Assembly (NCBI GenBank): GCA_029979485.1
Contig: JAPOHK010000006.1
Coordinates: 1 to 19,863, forward strand
Direction of reading: 5' to 3'
Length of the DNA: 19,863 nucleotides
From: Candidatus Planktophila limnetica
GTDB taxonomy: Bacteria; Actinomycetota; Actinomycetes; Nanopelagicales; Nanopelagicaceae
This document shows positions 9,501-16,187 of this stretch, one piece after another (the stretch's first letter is position 1; each line of letters opens with the position of its first letter). The position numbers were made by a program, and so were the translations under genes. The notes under the pieces are model-generated. The model was given only the letters and a program-made list of their open reading frames with translations, made no database searches and was not told the DNA's origin.

Positions 9501-10029
9501 AAATGTCGCGGTAATCAGAAGCTGCAGCCATAGCTTCTTTGAATGCCCCCATACGAAGACGTGTTTGAATTTCTCCACCGGGACATCCGGTTGTTGCAAT
9601 CAAACCCTTTGAATAGCGAGTGAGTAATTCACGATCCATTCTCGGCTTGTAGTAATAACCTTCAAGGGATGCAAGGGATGAGAGTCTAAATAGATTAGAA
9701 AGACCTTCATTGTTTTCGGCCAAGATGGTCATGTGGGTGTATGCGCCACCACCTGAAACATCATCTTCTCCACCATCTGCCCACTTCACTCGTTTCTTTT
9801 CAAAACGAGATTCGGGTGCAACGTAGGCTTCAATTCCAATAATTGGTTTTACGCCAACCTTTTTTGCTTGCTTATAAAAATCAAATGCACCAAAAACATT
9901 GCCGTGATCTGTCATAGCAATAGCCGGCATCTCTTGTCGTGCTACTTCGGCGACTAAATCAGCTACGCGCGCGGCACCATCGAGCATTGAATACTCGGTA
10001 TGAACATGAAGGTGGGCGAAAGATGACAT
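6535..10029 (-). CDS. dnaE: DNA polymerase III alpha subunit DnaE with intact PHP domain
   Basis: This 1164-residue C-family polymerase is the replicative DNA polymerase. The N-terminal PHP domain begins HLHVHTEYSMLDG and retains all metal-ligand positions of the active type: His8, His10, Asp17, His42, Glu67, His99, Cys149, Asp217 and His219. These match the set in mycobacterial DnaE1, whose PHP domain is the proofreading exonuclease. The catalytic palm aspartates are Asp409 and Asp411 in MPDIDLDFD and Asp573 in LLKMDFLGL. GPGRGSAAGS (367-376) and GVHAAGV (527-533) are typical fingers/palm blocks. QFDLF at 932-936 fits the beta-clamp binding motif, and an OB fold follows (about IVTIGGLITSV onward). 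No intein is present. The start has no clear Shine-Dalgarno site, but a stop lies six codons upstream and no other start exists. rluD is 18 bp upstream. Confidence 0.98.
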   Translation of the reverse strand: MSSFAHLHVHTEYSMLDGAARVADLVAEVARQEMPAIAMTDHGNVFGAFDFYKQAKKVGVKPIIGIEAYVAPESRFEKKRVKWADGGEDDVSGGGAYTHMTILAENNEGLSNLFRLSSLASLEGYYYKPRMDRELLTRYSKGLIATTGCPGGEIQTRLRMGAFKEAMAAASDYRDIFGAENFYLEIMDHGIDIESRVKADLLKLGKELGLPLLATNDLHYTFNEDARSHEALLCVQSGSTLADPKRFKFDNDEFYLKTPAQMRELFKEIPESCDNTLLIAERCNVTLREGENLLPRFEVPPGETEDSWLIKESERGLLERMGSRVTDEHRARLKYELDVMIKMGFPGYFLVVADLVTHAKKVGIRVGPGRGSAAGSLVAYALGITGLDPLEHGLLFERFLNPERISMPDIDLDFDERRRSEMIRYATTKYGEDRVAQSITYGTIKSKQAIKDSTRVLGYPYAIGEKLTKALPPSVMGKDISLAGVFDPNNDRYSESGEFRALYESDPDSKTVIDTAIGLEGLKRQWGVHAAGVILSREPLLDVIPIHRREADGSIITQFDMGACEATGLLKMDFLGLRNLSVLDDALLNIKANKGEDVVLEDLTLDDKKTFELLSRGDTLGVFQLDGGPMRALLRSMSPDSFQDISAVIALYRPGPMGENAHNNYADRKNKRKPVEPIHAELSEVLNEILGDTYGLIVYQEQVMAIAQKVAGFSLGRADLLRKAMGKKNKEILDKEYVPFEAGMKANGFGNAAIKRLWDVLIPFSDYAFNRAHSAGYGVVSYWTAYLKANYPTEYMAALLTSVRDDKDKSALYLSECRRMGIQVLPPDVNESDAEYTPRGNDIRFGLAAIRNVGEGVVASIKNGREAKGRYQSFGDFLAKVDAQVCNKKTIESLIKAGAFDSLGHSRKGLMAVYLEAIDSVIETKRAEAIGQFDLFGGESATSISNVALDIPEGEWEKAMLLSYEREMLGLYVSDHPLLGVEHVLRAGTDMSISELLDDGGHHDQIVTIGGLITSVTRKVTRQGASWAVVTIEDLEGSLEALFFSNTYNQYALTLTEDRIVFIRGRVDKREDQLRFTALEMKSADVSAGPTGPLVITLPINQCTPPVVDRMKEILRSHPGKREVHLHLDENGMLTVMKLDTLITSSPSLSADLKSILGPNCLQG

Positions 10030-10047
10030 CGGTGGTGAGATTAGTCG

Positions 10048-10986
10048 TTACGGAAGAACTGCGCTTGAAAGCAACGCCAGAGCATTTGTGAGATCAGCAG
10101 GGTACGGCGCATTAAAGGTTAAGCGCTCTCCCGTTACTGGATGCGTGAGTTCGAGTTGTATCGCGTGTAACCATGGGCGAGTCATAGATAACGAGGCGGC
10201 CAAAACAGGATCTGCACCATAGGTAAGGTCACCAACTAGTGGATGGCGCAGCGCGGAGAAGTGAACTCGAATTTGATGGGTTCGACCAGTTTCGAGTTCT
10301 ACTTTAACCAAAGAAACTCCGCGATAAAACTCGATAACTTCGTAGTGAGTAATACTCTCTTTTCCATTAGCAACAACTGCAAAGCGATGATCTTCTTTTG
10401 GATGGCGATCAATAGGTGCATCAATTGTTCCAGTGCTTGGATCCATGTGTCCTTGTATTAGTGCGTGATAAATCTTTTCAACTGTGCGCGATTTAAATGC
10501 ATCTTTAAGAAACGTATATGCCTGATCAGTTTTTGCAACGACCATTAATCCACTTGTTCCAACATCTAATCGATGCACGATGCCTGCGCGCTCTGCTGGA
10601 CCGCTAGTAGAAATTGTGTAACCCGCTGCACTGAGTGCTCCAACAACAGTTGGACCTTCCCAACCTGGACTTGGATGAGCGGCGCATCCAACAGGTTTGT
10701 CAATCACAACAATTGAATCATCGTTATAGATTATTGATAAGCCTGGAAGTGGAGTAAGTGGAATTGGTTCGGAGTTCTTCTCTTCTGGCATTAAAACTTC
10801 AATGATCTGCCCTGCTAGCACTTTGTCAGATTTGCCCATTGCTTTACCGGATGTGGTGATGTCACCATCTTCGAGAAGACGAACAACGGCAGTTCTGGAG
10901 AGTCCCAAAACTCGAGTCAGCGCGCTATCAATGCGCTCTCCTGCAACGCCTTCTGGAACAGATAATGTTCGCAATATTCGGCTCAT
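10048..10986 (-). CDS. rluD: RluA-family pseudouridine synthase (RluD-like)
   Basis: The protein has an N-terminal S4 RNA-binding domain (about residues 15-70, with the LSRTAVVRLLEDGDI helix block) followed by a RluA-type pseudouridine synthase domain. The catalytic aspartate is in GIVHRLDVGTSGLMVVAKT (Asp143 counting from the upstream TTG). ETGRTHQIRVHF and HPLVGDLTYG are further family signatures. S4 plus this catalytic domain matches RluD, which modifies helix 69 of 23S rRNA, but the exact target is not provable from sequence; RluC and RluA type enzymes are alternatives. Start choice: an ATG at 10986 lies 2 bp after the lspA stop; a TTG at 10992 would overlap that stop as TTGA and add two residues. 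I prefer ATG because AGAG is better placed for it. lspA-rluD adjacency is common in bacteria. Confidence 0.9.
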   Translation of the reverse strand: MSRILRTLSVPEGVAGERIDSALTRVLGLSRTAVVRLLEDGDITTSGKAMGKSDKVLAGQIIEVLMPEEKNSEPIPLTPLPGLSIIYNDDSIVVIDKPVGCAAHPSPGWEGPTVVGALSAAGYTISTSGPAERAGIVHRLDVGTSGLMVVAKTDQAYTFLKDAFKSRTVEKIYHALIQGHMDPSTGTIDAPIDRHPKEDHRFAVVANGKESITHYEVIEFYRGVSLVKVELETGRTHQIRVHFSALRHPLVGDLTYGADPVLAASLSMTRPWLHAIQLELTHPVTGERLTFNAPYPADLTNALALLSSAVLP

Positions 10987-10988
10987 GG

Positions 10989-11471
10989 TCAACTCTGCTC
11001 TGTTGGTTTAATTGGTGCAATGTTTCGAATAGTTAAAATCATTGCAATTACTGCTGCAATCACAATAGCGGAATCCGCGATGTTAAATACCGGCCAATTA
11101 GGTACTTGAATCCAGTCGATTACGTGCCCCTGCAAAAAGCTGGGCTCACGAAATATTCGGTCAGTGAGATTGCCAAGAATTCCGCCTAAGAGAAGTCCGC
11201 ATACAACTGCCCAACCTTTTGAAGTTATTTGTGATGCGTATCGAGTTATAAAAATCAAAACACCAAGAGCGAAAATTGTAAAAATAATTGTTTTGCCAGT
11301 ACCGATGCTAAAAGCGGCGCCAGAGTTACGGATAAAAGTCAGTTGTAGGAATGAGCCAATGACTTCAATGTTTGCACGAGAGGAAAGAACCTTTTCAGCC
11401 CATACTTTTGTGCCTAGATCAATTAACCAAACAACCCAGGCGATGAGATAGAGCGTGCGCCACGGGCGCAT
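10989..11471 (-). CDS. lspA: Lipoprotein signal peptidase LspA (signal peptidase II)
   Basis: LspA is an integral membrane aspartyl protease that removes the signal peptide from diacylglyceryl-modified prolipoproteins. The 160-residue protein shows four hydrophobic segments (about 7-24, 62-77, 86-103 and 131-150). Conserved family boxes are present: DLGTK (18-22), IRNSGAAFS (47-55), GGILGNLTDR (96-105), and the catalytic dyad Asp119 in HVIDW and Asp133 in FNIADS. The ATG lies 2 bp after the traR/dksA-type stop, and its end abuts rluD, so the three genes are probably co-transcribed. lgt and lnt are not in the window. Confidence 0.97.
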   Translation of the reverse strand: MRPWRTLYLIAWVVWLIDLGTKVWAEKVLSSRANIEVIGSFLQLTFIRNSGAAFSIGTGKTIIFTIFALGVLIFITRYASQITSKGWAVVCGLLLGGILGNLTDRIFREPSFLQGHVIDWIQVPNWPVFNIADSAIVIAAVIAMILTIRNIAPIKPTEQS

Positions 11472-11473
11472 TA

Positions 11474-12229
11474 TTAGCGCCGTTCTTCTTTCTGCTTGCA
11501 GAGCATGCAGAGTGTTGCGCGTGGAAAGACTTGAAGACGAGCTTTACCAATAGGTGCACCGCACTCTTCGCAGTTGCCATATGTTTTGGTATCAATGCGC
11601 TCGAGAGCACGTTCTGTTTGCAAAACCATGTCGCGGGCGTTAATTACTAGTGACATTTCGTGCTCGCGTTCAAAAGTCTTTGTACCCGCATCTGCTTGAT
11701 CATCTCCTGCGCCATCTCCGGCGTGGGCGATAAGTGCATCCATCTCGCTTTCAATGGAAGTAAGTTCTGCTTGCAGACGTACTAATTCTTTTGCTAGCTC
11801 ATTTCGAATTGCTTTTAACTCTGCGGCATTCCACGCTGATTCGCTTTCAGAAACAACCACAGGAGTTGGAGCCTGTTTAATTGGCTTTAGCGGAGCAACT
11901 TTCTTTCCACTCTTAACTGGGCGCGCAGGTGGCGGCATTACTAAACGACGCTCTTCAACTACTGGCGTGCTCTGCGGAGCAACAATTGTTTTAACGCTGA
12001 CTGTCTGAGATTTTTCATCAACGGTAAGAGTGGTCTTTGAAGGAAAAGGACGACCAGGATTTTTCTTTACAGCCTTGGCCGGTGCTTTTTTGGCGGCAAC
12101 TTTCTTAGCCGGTGCTTTTTTAGGCGGTGATTTCTTAGCTATCTTTTTAGCTGGTGCCTTTTTCGCCACCTTTTTTGCAGCCTTCTTGACTGCTTTCTTG
12201 ATGGCTTTTTTTACAGGTTTCTTCGGCAC
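11474..12229 (-). CDS. TraR/DksA-type zinc-finger protein with histone-H1-like lysine-rich N-terminal tail
   Basis: The protein has three parts. Roughly the first 60 residues are Lys/Ala/Pro repeats (KKAPAKK, KKAVKK type) with 25 lysines in the first 60 residues counted from the upstream GTG; this resembles histone H1 or HU-like tails and should bind DNA or RNA. A Pro/Val-rich, probably disordered linker follows (about 60-135). The C-terminal third is DksA/TraR-like: helices around an acidic loop (GDGAGDDQADAG) and a four-cysteine zinc finger, CEEC and CMLC separated by 17 residues, near the end. DksA-like proteins enter the RNA polymerase secondary channel; a role in transcription control is inferred. 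Two GTG starts are possible: 12238 and 12229. AAGG lies 8 nt before the second, so I chose it. It heads the lspA-rluD-dnaE string and is divergent from ileS. Confidence 0.88.
   Translation of the reverse strand: MPKKPVKKAIKKAVKKAAKKVAKKAPAKKIAKKSPPKKAPAKKVAAKKAPAKAVKKNPGRPFPSKTTLTVDEKSQTVSVKTIVAPQSTPVVEERRLVMPPPARPVKSGKKVAPLKPIKQAPTPVVVSESESAWNAAELKAIRNELAKELVRLQAELTSIESEMDALIAHAGDGAGDDQADAGTKTFEREHEMSLVINARDMVLQTERALERIDTKTYGNCEECGAPIGKARLQVFPRATLCMLCKQKEERR
12060..12212 (-). repeat. Imperfect Lys/Ala/Pro codon repeats in the TraR/DksA-type gene
   Basis: The stretch encoding the basic tail consists of degenerate short repeats. On the plus strand the block ccggtgctttttt occurs twice (about 12079 and 12110), with related variants towards 12210. 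They encode (A/V)KK-APAKK units. Such tracts can slip during replication, so the tail length may vary between strains. Confidence 0.6.
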
Positions 12230-12301
12230 GCCGCGCACCTTATGCCGATTAGCGCGCCAGTACCAACTTCGCCACGAAGAAAGTTACGCATGAGCATGGA
12301 A

Positions 12302-12307
12302 TAGACT
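12302..12307 (+). promoter_or_regulatory. Candidate -10 element for a near-leaderless ileS transcript
   Basis: TAGACT fits the TAnnnT form of an actinobacterial -10 hexamer. With the usual 6-8 nt spacing, transcription would start about 2-4 nt before the ileS ATG at 12317. The bases in front of that ATG (ttcccctctt) are pyrimidine-rich and hold no Shine-Dalgarno site, which agrees with leaderless translation. I see no convincing -35 box. Confidence 0.35.
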
Positions 12308-12316
12308 TCCCCTCTT

Positions 12317-15300
12317 ATGTCATTTCGCCCAATTCCAGCCCAGATCGATCTTCCAGCTATGGAGCATTCGATTCTGGATTTTTGGCGAGCAAACCGCGTC
12401 TTTGAAGAGTCAGTAAGTACTCGCGCAGGTGGGCCAACCTGGACATTTTATGAAGGCCCTCCTACAGCAAATGGAATGCCGGGTACACACCACATTGAAG
12501 CTCGAGTATTTAAGGATGTCTTTCCGCGCTTTCACACAATGAAAGGCAAACAAGTAGTTCGTAAAGCTGGTTGGGATTGTCACGGACTTCCAGTTGAAAT
12601 CGCAGTTGAAAAAGAGTTGGGCTTTAACGGAAAAGGTGACATCGAAAAATTTGGTATCGCGCAATTCAATGACAAGTGTCGCGAATCTGTTACACGCCAC
12701 GTTGATGCATTTACTGCGATGACTAATCGAATGGGTTTCTGGGTCGATTTCGATCAAGCGTATTGGACGATGGCTCCTGCATATGTTGAAAGCGTGTGGT
12801 GGAGTCTTTCTCAAATTCACAAAAAAGGTTTACTCGTGCAAGATCACCGCGTAGCTCCATATTGCCCGCGATGCGGAACTGGATTATCAGATCACGAATT
12901 AGCGCAAGGCTATGAAACTGTTACGGATCCTTCGGTCTATGTTCGCTTTCCAATTACATCTGGACCTCTTCAAGATTTAGGCGCAGCCCTTCTTGTTTGG
13001 ACTACAACTCCTTGGACTCTGGTTTCAAATACTGCAGTCGCAGTCAACCCAACCGTGACTTACGTTGCCGCCGAAGTGACTCACGAAGAGAAGACAGAAG
13101 TGCTTGTTATTGCTGAGCCACTGCTGGAAAAGTTACAAGGTGAAGTCAAGATTCTTAAGAAAATCACGGGTAAAGATCTTGAGCGAACTACGTATTCACG
13201 CCCATTTGATTTCGTAGAAATACCAGATTCTCACTTTGTTGTTTTGGCTGATTATGTAACAACTGAAGATGGAACAGGATTAGTCCATCAATCCCCCGCC
13301 TTTGGCGCCGATGACTTACAGGTGTGCCGTGCATATGCTTTACCAGTTGTTAATCCTGTTGCTCCTGATGGTCACTTCCTTGCAGATGTTGAACTAGTCG
13401 GAGGAATGTTTTTTAAGGATGCAGATAAGCCACTCGTTAAAGAGTTAAAAACTCGCGGCCTCTTGTATCGCCACCAACCGTATGAGCACTCATACCCACA
13501 TTGTTGGCGTTGTCATACAGCTCTGATTTATTACGCGCAACCATCTTGGTACATCCGCACTACATCAATTAAAGATGAACTACTGCGTGAAAACGCTGCA
13601 ACTAATTGGTATCCAGAAACGATTAAAACTGGTCGCTACGGTGATTGGCTTAATAACAATATTGACTGGGCGCTTTCACGAAATCGTTATTGGGGCACTC
13701 CGCTGCCTATTTGGCGTTGTGAAAACAAACACGAGGTGTGCATTGAATCTCTTGCAGAACTTGGTGCACGCGCTGGCCAGGAGTTATCTGCTCTCGATCC
13801 GCACCGTCCATTTGTTGATGACATAACTTTTGCGTGCACCGAGTGTTCAGAAACCATGGTGCGCGTTGCGGAAGTAATCGATTGTTGGTATGACTCAGGT
13901 GCGATGCCATTTGCGCAATGGGGTTATCCGCATCAAGAGGGCAGCAAAGAAAAATTTGAAGCTTCTTATCCTGCTGACTTTATCTGCGAAGCAATCGATC
14001 AAACTCGTGGGTGGTTTTACACATTGATGACAATTGGCACATTGGTCTTTGATAAATCATCGTATGAAAACGTTTTATGTTTAGGTCATATTCTTGATAA
14101 AGATGGCCGCAAGATGAGTAAGCACCTTGGAAATGTTCTAGAGCCTATGGCGCTGATGGATCAGCATGGAGCTGATGCTGTTCGCTGGTACATGTTGGCA
14201 GCAGGTTCTCCTTGGTCTGCCCGACGTGTTGGCCACGATGCCATCAGTGATGTGGTTCGTAAGACTCTGCTGACATTTTGGAACACTATTTCTTTCCACT
14301 CTTTATACGCACAAGCATCTAACTTTGAGCTTTCACAATCCCCTGCCCGCAATACCCGCCCTGTCATGGATCGTTGGATTATTTCTGAACTCGCCATACT
14401 TATTAATGAAGTTGAGAATTGCTTAACAAACTTTGATTCACAATGTGCCGGTAAAGCACTCGCCCAATTTATTGATGATCTCTCGAATTGGTATGTCCGA
14501 CGTTCTCGTCGTAGATTCTGGGATGGCGATGTTGCAGCGCTGGCAACTTTGCACGAACGCCTTACAACACTTACTCAACTTCTTGCCCCAATGGTTCCAT
14601 TTATTTCTGAGCATGTATGGCAAGAACTTGTACGTCCCGTGGATGCAACTGTTGCAAAATCAGTGCACCTTTCAGATTTCCCAGTTGCTAACCCAAGTGA
14701 TATCGACACAGTTCTTTCTGGGCAAGTCGCACTTACACGTCGCATTGTTGAATTAGGACGTGCAGCTCGGGCAGAATCTGGAATCAAGATTCGCCAACCA
14801 CTAAGTCGAGCTCTCATCGCTGCCAGCGGATGGGCAGCGCTTCCAACTGATATGCGTGAACAGATTGCTGATGAGTTAAATGTTGCCGACCTTGCAGATA
14901 TAGCAAATGCCGACGGAGATTTAGTTGATATCTCTGTTAAAGCCAACTTTCGTACATTAGGCGCTAAATTCGGCGGAGAAGTACAAGCGATCGCCAAGGC
15001 AATTGCTGCAACCGATGCAACCACTCTTGTTAAAACTCTTCGCTCTTCAGGCAGCGCCAAGGTCGGCACGTGGAGTATCGAATTAGAAGACCTGGTTATT
15101 ACAGAGGTTCCACGCAGTGGCTGGATGGTTGCAAGTCATGAAGCCGAAAGCGTTGCTCTCGATCTGACCCTGACTCCTGAATTAATTGCTGCAGGAAACG
15201 TTCGTGAAGTTATTCGCTTCATTCAGGAAGCACGAAAAACGAGTGGTTTTGATATTTCAGATCGCATACGCGTCACATGGAATGCTCCAGCTGAGATCAC

Positions 15301-15427
15301 AGGTGCAATTCAAGCAGCCCACGAGCACATTAGTGCTGAAGTATTGGCCACAGAATTTAAGCATGACTTAAATCTGCCGGTTTTAGAAGGCGAACTTGGA
15401 TTTAATGCAACGCTTGTAAAGAGTTAA
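12317..15427 (+). CDS. ileS: Isoleucyl-tRNA synthetase, type 2, with GTHH in place of HIGH
   Basis: IleRS charges tRNA-Ile and edits mischarged valine. The 1036-residue protein has the Rossmann catalytic core, with FYEGPPTANGMPGTHHIEAR near residues 44-63 and KMSKH at 599-603. It belongs to the eukaryotic-like type 2 group, as in mycobacteria, a group known for mupirocin resistance. The signature motif is GTHH (56-59), the order-swapped GxHH form rather than HxGH. The editing domain CP1 is complete, with WTTTPWTLVSNTAV (about 229-242) and GTGLVHQSPAFGADD (about 319-333). Cysteine pairs CPRC, CWRC and CTEC may bind zinc. The anticodon-binding domain starts near MDRWIISEL, with WYVRRSRRRFW. It is the only plus-strand gene here. 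No T-box leader fits in the 78-bp upstream gap. Confidence 0.98.
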   Translation: MSFRPIPAQIDLPAMEHSILDFWRANRVFEESVSTRAGGPTWTFYEGPPTANGMPGTHHIEARVFKDVFPRFHTMKGKQVVRKAGWDCHGLPVEIAVEKELGFNGKGDIEKFGIAQFNDKCRESVTRHVDAFTAMTNRMGFWVDFDQAYWTMAPAYVESVWWSLSQIHKKGLLVQDHRVAPYCPRCGTGLSDHELAQGYETVTDPSVYVRFPITSGPLQDLGAALLVWTTTPWTLVSNTAVAVNPTVTYVAAEVTHEEKTEVLVIAEPLLEKLQGEVKILKKITGKDLERTTYSRPFDFVEIPDSHFVVLADYVTTEDGTGLVHQSPAFGADDLQVCRAYALPVVNPVAPDGHFLADVELVGGMFFKDADKPLVKELKTRGLLYRHQPYEHSYPHCWRCHTALIYYAQPSWYIRTTSIKDELLRENAATNWYPETIKTGRYGDWLNNNIDWALSRNRYWGTPLPIWRCENKHEVCIESLAELGARAGQELSALDPHRPFVDDITFACTECSETMVRVAEVIDCWYDSGAMPFAQWGYPHQEGSKEKFEASYPADFICEAIDQTRGWFYTLMTIGTLVFDKSSYENVLCLGHILDKDGRKMSKHLGNVLEPMALMDQHGADAVRWYMLAAGSPWSARRVGHDAISDVVRKTLLTFWNTISFHSLYAQASNFELSQSPARNTRPVMDRWIISELAILINEVENCLTNFDSQCAGKALAQFIDDLSNWYVRRSRRRFWDGDVAALATLHERLTTLTQLLAPMVPFISEHVWQELVRPVDATVAKSVHLSDFPVANPSDIDTVLSGQVALTRRIVELGRAARAESGIKIRQPLSRALIAASGWAALPTDMREQIADELNVADLADIANADGDLVDISVKANFRTLGAKFGGEVQAIAKAIAATDATTLVKTLRSSGSAKVGTWSIELEDLVITEVPRSGWMVASHEAESVALDLTLTPELIAAGNVREVIRFIQEARKTSGFDISDRIRVTWNAPAEITGAIQAAHEHISAEVLATEFKHDLNLPVLEGELGFNATLVKS

Positions 15428-15708
15428 ATCAACAGAACGAGTGGCATTAACATCTGTATTGCGAAGAACAATACGATGAAAGACAAATCAAGTGATACTC
15501 CACCTAGTCGAAGTGGTGGTACGAAGCGGCGGACAAAATTCATTGGGCGATCTGTGATTGTGTAAATCGCTTCGACAAGAACCAAAATGATTCCGCTTGG
15601 TCGCCAAGAAGGCTTAAACATGCGAACGTAATCCAGAATTAGGCGACCTAACAGAGCAAATAAAAATATTTGCAGAATTAAATGAAGTATCGAACCGATA
15701 CGTAACAT
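15424..15708 (-). CDS. yggT: YggT-family small membrane protein
   Basis: The 94-residue protein has two hydrophobic segments, about 7-27 and 71-94, separated by a basic amphipathic part containing RRFVPPLRLGGVSLDLS, the family signature. YggT proteins sit after sepF in Gram-positive division clusters. The actinobacterial version was linked to septation (SepG in Streptomyces) and others to osmotic tolerance; the exact job here is unknown. The ATG is 10 bp after sepF, with no Shine-Dalgarno site visible. Its TAA overlaps the ileS TAA on the other strand. In most actinobacteria divIVA would follow next; here there is no room for it. Confidence 0.92.
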   Translation of the reverse strand: MLRIGSILHLILQIFLFALLGRLILDYVRMFKPSWRPSGIILVLVEAIYTITDRPMNFVRRFVPPLRLGGVSLDLSFIVLFFAIQMLMPLVLLI

Positions 15709-15718
15709 GAATTAAGTA

Positions 15719-16177
15719 TCAGCTCTGATTGAAAAAGCTAGCTTCAGCAGCTGCGGCTTTGTCTTCGCTACTTACCTTGACATTTGCAGGTGAGAGTAGG
15801 AAAACTTTTGAAGTCACACGTTCAATTGTTCCGTGGTGACCAAATACAAGTCCGCTTGCAAAGTCAACGAGACGTTTACGCTCTGATTCATCCATGTCAG
15901 TTAAATTAATTATGACTGGATTTCCCTGGCGATAGTGCTCACCAATTGTTCGCGCTTCATTATAAAAACGTGGATGCAAAGTGATAATGCGATCAAGAGC
16001 TGGCAAATCTAATTGTGGCGAGCTCTCTTGATGTTGCACTGGCGCTACGTGACGAGGTTCGCGAGTACGAATTCGAACATCAGGAACACGTGCAGCTTGT
16101 GCTTCTACAGTGTTTTGGATTTCTGGGTCATCAACTAAACCTAGGTAGTTTGCGACACGGCGCATTGCATTCGACAT
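15719..16177 (-). CDS. sepF: Cell division protein SepF
   Basis: SepF binds the FtsZ C-terminal tail and anchors the Z-ring to the membrane; in actinobacteria lacking FtsA it is the essential anchor. The 152-residue protein has an N-terminal amphipathic stretch (MSNAMRRVANYLGLV), a variable linker to about residue 58, and the conserved globular domain from about 60 to 138 with VIINLTDMD, RLVDFASGLVFG and VFLLSPANV. The genes for its partner FtsZ and for FtsQ lie upstream in the same direction. No ftsA or zipA is seen. It sits 10 bp after yggS and 10 bp before yggT, with no good Shine-Dalgarno site. Confidence 0.95.
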   Translation of the reverse strand: MSNAMRRVANYLGLVDDPEIQNTVEAQAARVPDVRIRTREPRHVAPVQHQESSPQLDLPALDRIITLHPRFYNEARTIGEHYRQGNPVIINLTDMDESERKRLVDFASGLVFGHHGTIERVTSKVFLLSPANVKVSSEDKAAAAEASFFNQS

Positions 16178-16187
16178 AGTTAAAAGG

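Noticed and set aside
12239-12316. T-box riboswitch upstream of ileS
   Set aside because: Only 78 bp separate ileS from the divergent gene and no T-box (antiterminator) sequence is visible; too short for the usual stem I to antiterminator layout.
14575-15069. 164-codon minus-strand frame opposite the ileS 3' half
   Set aside because: It mirrors the anticodon-binding region of IleRS; no ribosome binding site or family feature seen.
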